Shown here piece after piece: positions 52,602 through 63,786 of a stretch of 64,000 nt of DNA. Each line of letters opens with the position of its first letter. The stretch's first letter is position 1. The notes below the pieces were generated by a model. That model was not told the DNA's origin and made no database searches. It was given only the letters and a program-made list of their open reading frames with translations. The DNA is from Heliocidaris erythrogramma (Eukaryota; Echinodermata; Echinoidea; Camarodonta; Echinometridae), in the NCBI GenBank assembly GCA_025617745.1, contig CM046856.1, positions 48,984,873 through 49,048,872 on the forward strand. The letters run 5' to 3'. A program made the position numbers and the translations under genes.

Positions 52602-55600
52602 CTGATCAAACCAAAGATGGAGGGGTTGAAAATGAGATTTCTAATTTTCAAAAACTCAAAACAGTGAGTCAATAAAAAGAAAATTCAAGTCATAATATTG
52701 TTTAAATCAAGTGTAATTGCTCAAATATATTTGAATGATATTGTAGTCTTCTTTAATTTGATAGGCTGCTCCCCAAAATCTGATCATGGATGACTGAGCA
52801 CTGGCCAATTTTAAAAACATGTCAAAATCACCTTTACCCAAGGTTGAATGGTGTTTAGAACCTTCTTTCATTTTGTGTGAGTGCATTCAATCGGAATGGA
52901 GGCCATTTAACTAAACCTTGGGTTGACCATCCATTTCATTAAAAACGTGACATGAATCAGGAAAAATGCTACTGTTCAGCTGTCCATGCTCGGATTTTAT
53001 AGCTCAACATGTTAAATTAAAGAAAACATGATAGGCTACAACATGACTACCTTTGACTAAAGCTGTAAATACCGATTGCAACAATATAAAGGGTTACATC
53101 TGGGTTTCCTTTCTATAACCCACACAAATTAAACTGTTCGCGAAATAGTCTGGCTCGTCCGATTCAGTACAATTTATGGCATATACAGTAATCTTGCTTC
53201 CCATCAGCTTTTGGACTGATCTTTCAATATGTATTTTAAAAAAGTTAAATACAGTCAAACCTGCTTTAGCGACCACCTGTATAGAAAGACCACCTGTCCA
53301 TAAAGACCACAATATTTGTTTTCCTAGAACAGCATTTTCCATTGAAACATGTATTAAAGGAACCTGTACATAAAGACCACCTGCTCATAAAGACCGCTTT
53401 TCTTGTCTCCCTTGAGTGGTCTTTATAGACAGGTTTCACTGTAGTACCTTTGAAAACTCCTTGATGTTACCACTACTTCTCATACTCTGAACATCCCCCT
53501 TGGATCACAGTGATACCTACCCAATAAGCCCAGCACAGGCAGCTACATTACTATCCGTGTGGTCATCATCAGCAGCTAAACGCTCGATGAACGTCACCAT
53601 ATGACTCACATGAGGGAATACTAGTTTGACTTCATCTGTGGGAAAGACACAGAGAGAAAGTGAGTGAGTGATAATAACAATATCCTTAGAATTATAATAA
53701 TATAGACTTATTTACCCACGATATTAACATCAACAGTATTAAAGATAAAGTTGAGTTCTGGCCATGCAATTACAGTGTGAAACAAACTCTCTCAAAACAA
53801 TTGGGAAAGGTTGATCATATCTGCATAAGAATTGGTGTATACTGTGAGGTTTTGGAATCATCAAAATGATAAAAAATTGACCCAATCTGGCTAAACAGCA
53901 CATGCACTGAACACAGAAATGGATTATGTAGGACTGAACACAAATGTGGCATGAATGTTCGACCACAACACTTTTCAGCTATTTCTCCTCATATTTCAAA
54001 TATGAAGGCATTTGAAGAGCAAATCCTTTTCAGGGGACATATCTAATATGATGTTCTTCCAAACTGATATAAAAAGAATGAGAACGCTCCACAAATTATT
54101 TTTCACTTTTCCCAGAACTCAACCTGCTCTTTAATCCTGGCTTTACCCTATCTACCATGACCAGGTAATCAAGCATTCAAGGAAGTCCTTCCTACCCAAT
54201 ACCTGTTTAGGGTGGAGGTTGGAATTGTCACTTTCTATACCTGTGAAATTTCAAATATAAGCCAGCCTTTGTAGTGCTTATGTCTATCACCTTTCTATAA
54301 TGGGAGTAGATTAGTAAATCAATAATACCAAAACACGCAAACTCTACAATACATGATATGGATGACATACAGATTATTCCAGTTTTGTTTATAAATATTA
54401 ATACCATGTTGTATTTAAATGCAGTATTTAAACACATCGACCATGAAGCCTCTACAAAAGTGTATAATGATAAGGAGAAGTTCCAAACAAGACTGGGTGT
54501 ACTTACTACTCATAGTCTGTTTCTCATCTCCTTTCAGACCCTGTACGATGCCAGTGTAAGCTTCAAGGCAGCCTTCCCTTAGCTCATTCTGGTAATCTAT
54601 CATGTCAAAGTCCGTCTGAAAACAAACATCAATAATAATATCCAAAGATTAATTATTATATACTAAAAGAATGTAATGTATCAATTTCTAAGTGATGCAG
54701 TAAAAAAATAAATCTAGATGAACTACTAGAAAGACACTAAGAAAATTCACAAAAAGCCTCATTACCAATTATTGTATTCATCCGATACATGATCCTTGGA
54801 CAATCATGGGCCCTGTTTCATAAAACTTTTAATCAATAACAGCTGCCACAAATATATAAAAAAATTTGTTCTCAGCCAATCAGATGCAAGTATTTCAGGA
54901 GCTTATAACAGTTATTGCAACTTGTTATTGATAACAAGATTTATGAAACGGGGCCAAGGACAATTGCCCCTATGAACTATGAAGACTATCTACCAAACCA
55001 GTTTCTTTATAAAGCATCTACTTTTACATGAGGGCAAGTCCAAGCTATTTTTTCCCATACCGATCACATCTCAGATTGAAGTATATCTGATAAATGTATT
55101 TAGTTGATAGTCCTGCTAGAGCTTTGTTCAGATGAATTATGAAAATAAAATGAGACGTCTGATGTTAATTTAAGTTCAGGGCCTGGTCTTATCAAGAGTT
55201 GCGATCGATTTGAAGCAATCGCAACCCCTATATCTTAAGTACACAGCTGTGATGTTCCTAACCAACAGAAGAATGAGTAGAATGCCCAATCCCACAGAAT
55301 GTTACTTATGTAAAATAAAGGTTGAAAGCTTGCAGTCTATTGAAAACGCTGTATCACAAAGTATGGTGTAAAGGTGACAAAAGAAGGATAAAAATGCAAT
55401 TCTATGAAGAGATTCTCAGTGTCTTAAAACTTGCAAAACTAATTAAACACATCCTGCTCAGCCTGCAGGGTCATGTGGAGCAAGTTTCAATACAAGAGCT
55501 TACTCTGTACCAAAGTTATGGAAGATCAAATTGAGACAAGTATTCAGGGTAGTACAAAATGAAAACTAATGCGACAAAATCCAGAGAAGACAAGCATAGG

Positions 55601-58600
55601 TCTACTAAAAATTGGCAAAAATACCACTTTTAAATTGTTTGGAGCCTCAAATTTTTTTAATTACTTAGAAAAAGTACACTCTCAGAAAAAAACAACTGAA
55701 ATTTGACCTTGTCGACCAAAGACAAGCTCTGACTGACAATCACACAATGCTACTTTTTGTTGATTTTGTTGTGCCTGGTCACATATGTGTCCTATATATA
55801 ATGCTTTCTTTCTTTAAAGTTTGTTCTTGTGTGTCAAGACTATCGCCCTAATTCACAAAGGAAGTTTAAACCATGGGTAAGGTTTGAACCTCCATAAGTG
55901 TACTAAAATAAGCGCACAATGCCCATGCGCGCGTTCAAAGAACATATATGATTGGATCGGATTCCGTGCGCACGTACGCTTAAAAAACCCAGGAGGGGGT
56001 TTAAACCATGGTTCAAACCAAACCTCCTTTGTGAATTCAGGCCTGCATGTCTCACCTTCTCTATTTCTGCCAGAGATGCCTGCTGGAGCGTGAGGAGTAC
56101 TACTTGGAGATAATGCTGGAATTCAGAGCCGATGGCCAGGGCTATATCACCAAACACAGACAGGATCTGAGGCTTAACAGTTTTTTGCACATGGTCGTTC
56201 TGTCAACAAAGAAGTAATAACAATAGTTACATTTGAATATAGAACACACATATCCATTCCAGGGGATGCCCAAGGAACCTACATAGCAGTAATATTACTC
56301 CGGCTTTAGCCAAGTTGCTCAAGGAATTACTTCATACCTGGTATCCATTTCCTAAACCTGGATTCAGAGAGGCAAATGTAGATTACTGTCTTTTCAAAGA
56401 ACATTACTGCCTTTACAGAGCATGTACTGCATTTGATTTTGTTGCACTTCATATTATGTGGGATAGTCTTTGTAAGGAGAACCCGACTTAACTAAACGCC
56501 ACTAACCTGAATGTTCTCCTGAAGAAGAGTCATGATGTGAGGACAGAAGCGAAGAACCTCCTTGTTGAGAGCTCTACAGATATCTCCTACCAGACCTACT
56601 GCAGCCAAGCAGACCTGGTACTCCTGGTAGTTCTTCAGACCCAGATAAAGGAATGGTGTGAAGTGGTCCATGTACTTCATGAAGTCAAGACCAATTACTA
56701 CAAAGGAAATGGGGATTTAAGATTAGTGTAAAGTGCTCCTTGTATGTCATTAAAGGGAAAGTCCACCCTGATATTGAGTTGATTTGAATAAAAGCAGAAT
56801 AATGAGAGAAACAGATGAGCGAAAGTTTGAACAAAATCCGATGGAAAATAAAGTTACAAATTTTTGAAGTTGTAATCAATCAAACACAAATTGGCAACTC
56901 TGTGACGTATCTTGTGAGCCCCTCTTCCATTTGCTCAGAACAAAAAATTTCATAAATTTTTATTTTCTTAGTTGTTGATGAAGGAATATATTTGTTTCAT
57001 ACAGGTTTTGTGTAAAACATATGTGCAATGATTATATCTAGGGTGCATGTATGAATGATTATTTGCTTGCGAGAAAATTTAAGTTGATGACTTTTTTAAG
57101 CACAGGGCAAATGGGAGAAGAGCTCGCAAGATACATCACGGAGTTGCCAATTTGTATTTGATTGATTGCAACTTCATAACTTTCTTATTTCTTATTGAAT
57201 TTTGCTCAAACTTTCATTGATCTGTTTCTTTAATTTTTATGCTTCTTTTACAATCAACTTGATATCACGGTGGACTTCCCTTTCAGTCAAAACCAAGAAA
57301 TATAGAGCGAATGGCAAAGAGAGATTATATTAGTATGAAGTCTGGACCAATAAGTACAGAGGAAATAAAAGAAAGATTTGATTACAGTGAAGTGCTCCAT
57401 GCACTAACTACAGGAAATAGAAGTACAAAGCCAGGATAGACTTCTCTATCACAAAAGTTTCACCTGGTGTGGAATGTATTACTTCAAAAGCACCAAATCA
57501 CCGAAATTCAAATGGTGTAAACTACAATTTTCTTTTACCAAAAATACAAAATCGCTTTCTTGCCGGATTAAAAAAATGAAGAAATTAAAACTAAAAATTG
57601 AATTCATGACGATTGTTCTTAAACTTAGCAGCACAGCAGGAATTAAAGTCTTTATTTAAAAAAAATCTCTATGTGTAGATCAATCTCTCACCTTCAACCA
57701 GTGTTCCTACAGCAAGCAGAGCATCTTCCTGAACTCCTCCCGACTTCCCGCTCGTGTTGTCAAACATCTGCAGCAGAGCATTCATCACATTGTCTGAAAT
57801 CTTGATTGCATCCTCGGGCTTCATCTTCCTAAGCACACTCTGATGAAAGCAAGAGAAACAATTCATGACGAACATGAGTAGATGAAACTGGCATGCAACT
57901 AGGTAGGAGCTCATGGGGAAATGATATGGTACAGCATTTGCAAAGGCTTGTTTACTTGCTATAGGATTAGACATGAAAATTTGAATGTGTAAAATCTTCC
58001 TGATTGCGCTCCATAACATTCAAATAAATATGAACATCATAATTGCATGGTATTTTGGGTCCATCCAGTAGGAGAAAAAGCCCCGATCAGCTGTCAATGG
58101 AAGTGATGTCAGACCATTCACAAGACTGTACCTGATTTGAAGCTGATTAGGCCTTTTCCAGTCTCACAAGACTGTACCTGATTTGAAGCTGATTAGGCCT
58201 TTTCCAGTCTCACAAGACTGTACCTGATTTGAAGCTGATTAGGCCTTTTCCAGTCTCACAAGACTGTACCTGATTTGAAGCTGATTAGGCCTTTTCCAGT
58301 CTCACAAGACTGTACCTGATTTGAAGCTGATTAGGCCTTTTCCAGTCTCACAAGACTGTACCTGATTTGAAGCTGATTAGGCCTTTTCCAGTCTCACAAG
58401 ACTGTACCTGATTTGAAGCTGATTAGGCCTTTTCCAGTCTCGCAAGACTGTACCTGATTTGAAGCTGATTAGGCCTTTTCTCAGACTGATAGGCCCACAG
58501 TACCATACAATTTAAAAAAACATAAGTACTCATATTCCCAGCACGAACCCTAATCATAAAATTTATTCACATTTGATTATCATATGTCTAATGAGTATTG

Positions 58601-61600
58601 TAATGAGATTAATATTTCTTCCAAACTCAGATCACTGTCTGATTGTATACTGTGCAGTGGAATGATTGCATGCGGTTCTTACTCACCTGTAGTGTAGCAC
58701 AGAGTAGACTCTGAAGGTCGTTGTACTGGGTTCGGTCTGAAGCTGTCAACACATGTGACTGTAAACAGCAAAACAAAGAACGTGCACCAATATAAATAGT
58801 CAATACAAACAATGCTGCACTGGATATCACAACTTCATAACATTTTCTGGAGAAAGAATTGTTAGCAAATTTCATTGATCACTGTTCACATTAGAGAGGC
58901 AATACCGCAATAATATATAGCGGTATTCCTGCATACATGTCCCTTTTCATGTATGCATCAGTAATAGAATATTTAGTTGATCAGCAAGTACAACCTTGCA
59001 ATGTTGCTAACCAGCATGGAAGGTGTATTTTGGCCAAGGGTATGACCCTTGAAGCTCTGCTTCACAGTCTACCATCTTTGTGAAGCTATGCTTCACAGCC
59101 AAGCCGTAAATGTCACTGCCATTTTGTGGAAAACAGTTCCTATTTGCCAGGTATAAAAACAGATTCTTTCTATTCACACAAATAATTGCTAGTCATGGGG
59201 TAACTCCAGGGAGCTCCAACGCGCAGCGTTGGAGCTCCAGGTACAACTATCCAAAGTCGACCTCGCCCATTTTATGGCTAATCGCATCACTTAATTTCGG
59301 CAGGTAAGATAGAAATTTGTACTTATACTTAAAGAAAATTACTGTAACTATCTAGCAGGCTCTTTGATTTTACGATTTAACGATTGTTTCGATGAAAAAA
59401 ATGGAATTTCCTCGCCGAGCCAATCTTTTCCCTGTACTGTACCGTCGATTCAAATGACTCGATCGCACTGTGTGTAATGTACCGTATACCGTCGCTGACT
59501 CCCTGGGGTTAGTCATGGGGAAGCATTTGCCTGAAATAAGCAATCTGGTGCTTCCGTTTGCTAGCAATTGCTAGGCTTTTGCTAGTTTCATATCAATATC
59601 AATACCTCCATCTGCAGAATCAGTTGTATCCTCTGAAGGATAATGTTGGTGGTCTCCAAGACATGGCCATAGCAATCAGTGGCTGAGTTCTTGACCATCT
59701 CCATTAGGGCTTCATAGGCAGCACTCCTCAAATTGGCTTGATGGGCATCACCTCTGAAAGAGAACAATGATGGTTTCCATTTTTTAAGAGCTTTCCACAT
59801 TATTCTCCCTAGTGCATTTCTTTCTTTTTATGACTTTTCATTACTCATAAATATATCTTGGTACATTTCAAGACATGCAAGATCAAGCAGAAGCCTTACA
59901 AGACACAATTTACAGTGCTATAAAGCAATGCAGGAAATGCATTATTTTGTACACAAACATGCAAAATGTTGATTTTCACTCCGTTTTGGCCTGACATACG
60001 ACTAAGAAACGTCATGTGAACTTGCACGGATTGTCCAATTTGTGAAAACTTTGTCTCAAAACGTGCGTGACATTAGAAAGAAAGTAGTCCCCAAAAGTTG
60101 TGTCGCAATCTGCGGCAGTCATGTGGCAGTTGTAGACAGGGTTAGGAGTACTGTTAATCCTCTGTTAATCACTGTTAACAAGTGTAAAAGGGGCCTCATA
60201 CTACAGAATGAACCTCACCTGTCTGTTGTTTCCAGCAGTTTCTTGACGATAAGTTCAAATGCCTTTGACAAGCTATATGTGTCAGGCTCTTTGTCGTTCT
60301 CCGCTGATGCCGACTCATACGCATTTTCAGCTAGACTTGAAAATGCCTGAAACAGAAGACAGATCAAGCATCACTGACTAATCACTAATTTGCCTATGAA
60401 AATCCCATAAATGCAGCAATTTCAACATTTAAAAATTCTTAACTTTCTTACTGTTTGTCTGTTTGTTTAAATCTTCACCAACCTTTTTCTCAGATTTTTC
60501 TTAATTCGTCAAATTCAACATGCTGCTAAATTCAGTTGATGGCTCAAGCTCTTCTAGAAATATTTGATAACGAGGCTAAAAACCAGTAATTTCATGTAAT
60601 TTTATGTAAATTGACCTCTGTGACCTCTGACCTTTGACCTACTTACCCCAAAATCTAATCAGTTCATCTTTCTATGGGTATGCATACTGGTACCAAGTTT
60701 GAAGTTCTCACCTCAGATAGTTCTTGAGATATCGCGGTAACGGTGCTAAAAACCACTAATTCCATGTAATTTCATGTAAATTGACCTCTGTGACCTTTGA
60801 ACTTTGACCTACCTACCCCAAAATCTAATCAGTTCCTCTTTCTATGGGGATACATACTGGTACCAAGTTTGAAGTTCTTACCTCAAATAGTTCTTCAGAA
60901 ATCGTAACGGTGCTAAAAACCAAGAATTTCATGTAATTTCATGTAAATTGACCTCTGTGACCTCTGACCTTTGACCTCCTTACCCCAAAATCTAATCAGT
61001 TCATCTTTCTATGGGGATACATACTGGTACCAAGTTTGAAGTTCTCACCTCAGATAGTCCTTGAGATATCGCGGTAACGGTGCTAAAAACCAGTAATTCC
61101 ATGTAATTTCATGTATATTGACCTCTGTGACCTCTGAAATTTGACCTACCTACCCCAAAATCTAATCAGTTCCTCTTTCTATGGGGATACATACTGGTAC
61201 CAAGTTTGAAGTTCTCACCTCAAACAGTTCTTGAGATATCGCGGTAACGGTGCTAAAAACCAAGAATTTCATGTAATTTCATGTAAATTGACCTCTGTGA
61301 CCTCTGACCTTTGACCTCCTTACCCCAAAATCTAATCAGTTCATCTTTCTATGGGGATACATACTGGTACCAAGATTGAAGTTCTCACCTCAGATAGTTC
61401 TTGAGATATCGTGGTAACGGTGCTAAAAACCAAGAATTTTTATGTAATTTCATGTAAATCGACCTCTGTGACCTCTGACCTTTGACCTACTTACCCCAAA
61501 ATCTAATCAGTTCATCTTCGTATGGGGATACATACTAGTACCAAGTTTGAGGTTCCTACCTCAAATGATTCTTCAGATATCGCGGTAACGAGAAGTGGGA

Positions 61601-63786
61601 CGGACGGACGGACGGACAACCCGAAAACATAATGCCTCCGGCACCCACCTTTGGTGGGCGGAGGCATAAAAATGAAGAAACAGATCAGTGAAAGTTTGTG
61701 GCAAATCTAATAAAGAAATTTCAATTTTCAAAGTGGTAATAGACCATACACAAATTGGAACACGCTTCACTCTGCACTAACGTTTTTTTTAGGGGTTCCG
61801 TACTGAGATATTTAGTCTTTCTATAGATAAGCCCAATGTAAAAAATGTTGACATTTTTGGGGTCTGGGCTTAGATTTTGGGTGCCCACGTGTCCCGGGTG
61901 CCTGTTTGTATTGAGTCTTGCTGATAATGACATATTTCATTTGGAAATAAGAAAATTGATATTGTGAAAACTGTCACTACAGAACAAATGGGACAGGTGC
62001 TCAAAAGTTTTATCAAAAGAGTTGCCAGTTTGTGTTTGGTCGCTAACAATTCAATAAAGACATAAATTTCTTATCACTTATAAGACTTTCTGTAAACTTT
62101 CCCAGATCGGCTTCTTTTATCTGTATGCTTTTGATTCAGCCAACCGAAGCAACCTTTCCCTTTAACCCTACAACCCTCGTTCTCCTTACCCAGCAAACGT
62201 TGGCAGCAACCCTTGGCTCATTTCCCAGGCAGGCAATGAGAGCCATCAACAGGTCGTCAAAGTACGGCTGCCCCAGGACGGCCTGCGGTAAGAGTTCACA
62301 GATGCGGCCCAGCGTCCAGGCAACTGTATCCCTGACGACGACACATGGGTCGCAGAGAAGCTCGATGAGGATGGGGAAGGCTTGCATGACAAGGGGGTTA
62401 AGAAGGGTCTCATTGGGCCCTTCTAGGATGGAGCCTTGGGAGTGAAGAGAGGAGAGATGGGAGAGATTCATTATGATACTATCCATGAAGCAGAGAATTA
62501 CTGTAAACGCTGTTATTTTCGCGCGATTAAATTTTCGCGCTGAGCGACACCAAAATATATTCGCGGGTTCTTAAATTCGCGCTGCACAATTACATGCTCT
62601 TATGTACACCCACTCCATTTATTGATATACACACACGCAGTCCATTCAAATGCATACGGCATGCGCAAATACACACACATGCTCAAATATGAATTGGACA
62701 CACACACACCCATATTAATGTGCTTAAGCGAGCAATTCAACCCACATAGCTGTAGGAAATCAGGCTAATATTTTTGCGAGTTCTAGAATTCACGCCTCCA
62801 AAAAATAGCGCGAAATCCACAAAAAAAAAATTAATGTACTACAAATATTTCTGCATTTACAGTAATAGCGACAATTTGTCTTTCAAAGAACAATATTAAA
62901 GTTAATACGAGAAAAAGTGACCTAATAAAAATGTCTAGAAGATCATGAATGTCTTCAACATGACATGGAGAGATGCAGACTTTCATTCACTAGACTTGAA
63001 CTTGAACTATGACTGGCTATAAAAATCGCTGTGCACCCAGCAAAGGGTACAGGTAGAAGCATGGACAAGAAAAACACATTCCAAAGTTTTGACCATTCTT
63101 GGACTACATTAAACAAAAAAAAAGCAAGACATTCAGTTTCTATATTGTACATTAACAGCAACAGCCTACATGTATAACTTCAACAAAGAAAACTCAAAAT
63201 GTTTTTATAATTAAAAAATGTTTGTACACTTCTGCCAAGCACACACAATCTTAAATTGTGATCCGACACATGCTTCAGTGACATTTGCTCCAGGCTCAAA
63301 GAGAAGTTGGAAGAGCAATTGGGTTTTAGGTTAGGGTAATTACAGAAATGGGGTTCGGTTTAAGTAACGCATTAGGATTAGGGTTAATGTTTTCCTTCAC
63401 TTTCTTAATACTCCTTAACCGTTAACCCACAGAAGGCCAGGTAAAAGTGTTTGGGGGTTGATTTTATACATTCTAGCTGTACACAAATTATCTTTTTAGG
63501 CGATTGGTACACTTTAGGTGTATAGTACGGTGCAGGGTTGGCTTGAATTCGTTTAGTGTAGGATATTGACTTAACAACAACTGTCGCTGGAGCCTGTGCC
63601 ATTGAACCTACCAAATGCCATGACAGCAGCGTCTCTGTATTGCCAGTTATCCGACCGAATGTGATTAGTTATGAACGGAACGGCGTGGGAGACGATGTCA
63701 TCCTCACAACAGTTAGCTAGAAGCATCAGACAGACACCAGCAGCTTTGCATGGATTCCACTCGTCTTCGTCATCATTTTCATCTTG
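52427..63786 (-). CDS. KPNB1: Importin subunit beta-1 (karyopherin beta 1), 11 C-terminal coding exons (gene-level entry)
   Basis: Nuclear import receptor made of HEAT repeats. It binds importin-alpha or cargo, nucleoporins and Ran-GTP at the pore. The 11 exons join in phase into about 549 residues ending in TGA. That matches roughly residues 330 to the end of the 876-residue human protein. Landmarks: [17 protein letters not shown] (the acidic loop region), [105 protein letters not shown] and [20 protein letters not shown]. The N-terminal importin-N domain lies beyond the window. It is convergent with the collagen gene. Confidence 0.97.
52771..53030. repeat. Dispersed repeat, copy B of a pair
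   Basis: Inverse of 6904-7170. It shares 'atgactgagcactggcca' and 'tactgttcagctgtccatg'. It lies in the last KPNB1 intron. Confidence 0.7.
53250..53443. mobile_element. MITE-like 'tacagtcaaacctg' element, well-kept copy
   Basis: Starts tacagtcaaacctgctttag and ends gacaggtttcactgta. It is nearly collinear with the 11161 copy, with one extra internal 'ctcataaagaccgc' segment. Confidence 0.85.
53521..53635 (-). CDS. KPNB1: KPNB1 exon: C-terminal HEAT repeat
   Basis: Acceptor tttcccacag, donor gtaggt. It encodes [20 protein letters not shown], then [18 protein letters not shown]. Both ends split codons and match the flanking exons. Confidence 0.94.
53739..54134. repeat. Dispersed inverted-ended repeat, copy 2
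   Basis: Same family and orientation as 10252-10629, 'ttaaagataaagttgagttc' to 'cagaactcaacc'. Confidence 0.8.
54507..54615 (-). CDS. KPNB1: KPNB1 exon: HEAT repeat
   Basis: Acceptor gttttcag, donor gtaagt. [20 protein letters not shown], then [16 protein letters not shown]. It ends one base into an Asn codon. Confidence 0.96.
54808..54957. mobile_element. Foldback 'gggccctGTTTCATAAAA' element
   Basis: Left gggccctgtttcataaaact and right gatttatgaaacggggcc are inverse, with 'agccaatcagatgcaag' inside. Same family as 11401 and 25301. Confidence 0.85.
54958..56055. other. KPNB1 intron without recognised feature
   Basis: AT-rich. A short foldback-like motif around 55865-56040 ('gtttaaaccatgg' near both ends) suggests one more small MITE. 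Confidence 0.45.
56056..56199 (-). CDS. KPNB1: KPNB1 exon: HEAT repeat
   Basis: 48 codons, phase 0. [48 protein letters not shown]. Acceptor gttgacag, donor gtgaga. Confidence 0.97.
56507..56697 (-). CDS. KPNB1: KPNB1 exon: HEAT repeats
   Basis: Acceptor ctttgtag, donor gttagt. [60 protein letters not shown]. It starts with two bases completing a Val codon. Confidence 0.97.
56751..57285. mobile_element. Large foldback element
   Basis: Outer ends taaagggaaagtccacc and ggtggacttccctttca are inverse. Inner arms also pair ('ggcaactctgtgacgtatct' with 'agatacatcacggagttgcc'). Imperfect arms are about 200 bases each. A truncated relative lies at about 61672-62165. Confidence 0.85.
57692..57839 (-). 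CDS. KPNB1: KPNB1 exon: HEAT repeat
   Basis: Acceptor tttcatcag, donor gtgaga. [49 protein letters not shown], ending one base into Val. Confidence 0.97.
58119..58482. repeat. Tandem array, 46-bp unit, eight copies
   Basis: Unit cacaagactgtacctgattt, then gaagctgattaggcctttt, then ccagtct. Copies start every 46 bases from 58119 to 58441 and are almost identical; one base differs at the start of the last copy. Confidence 0.97.
58687..58758 (-). CDS. KPNB1: KPNB1 exon: HEAT repeat
   Basis: 24 codons, [20 protein letters not shown] then ATLQ. Acceptor gtttacag, donor gtgagt. Confidence 0.96.
59606..59753 (-). CDS. KPNB1: KPNB1 exon: HEAT repeats
   Basis: Acceptor ctctttcag (phase requires this rather than the AG two bases on), donor gtattg. 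[49 protein letters not shown]. Confidence 0.96.
60219..60346 (-). CDS. KPNB1: KPNB1 exon: HEAT repeat
   Basis: Acceptor tgtttcag, donor gtgagg. [42 protein letters not shown] plus two bases of Arg. Confidence 0.97.
60528..61668 (-). mobile_element. 'GGAGGCAT'-ended element with six internal units
   Basis: Starts ttcagttgatggctcaag and ends ggtgggcggaggcata after (GGAC)n. Inside, 'tgctaaaaac' recurs at about 60574 (diverged), 60746, 60912, 61080, 61249 and 61419, a unit of 166-172 bases. Each unit holds a cluster of TGACCT words. It lies in a KPNB1 intron. Confidence 0.9.
61672..62165. mobile_element. Truncated relative of the large foldback element
   Basis: Words 'gaagaaacagatcagtgaaa', 'acacaaattgg' and the right end 'aacctttccctttaa' match 56751-57285. 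The left terminus is missing where it meets the GGAGGCAT element. Confidence 0.6.
62190..62434 (-). CDS. KPNB1: KPNB1 exon: HEAT repeats
   Basis: Acceptor ctcccaag, donor gtaagg. [55 protein letters not shown], ending [10 protein letters not shown]. It starts with two bases of a split Gly codon that match the 63612 exon. Confidence 0.97.
62435..63611. other. KPNB1 intron with repeat remnants
   Basis: CA-rich stretch and 'ttcgcgcgattaaattttcgcg' at about 62515-62590 (CG-rich words inside AT-rich DNA), partly inverted near 62770-62825, so probably another foldback element. TTAGGG-like words occur at about 63330-63400. Confidence 0.5.
63612..63786 (-). CDS. KPNB1: KPNB1 exon: acidic loop and HEAT repeat (most 5' exon in window)
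   Basis: Acceptor ctatcacag, donor gtaggt. [58 protein letters not shown] plus one base of Gly. The acidic loop with the D/E run is a signature of importin-beta. Confidence 0.98.
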
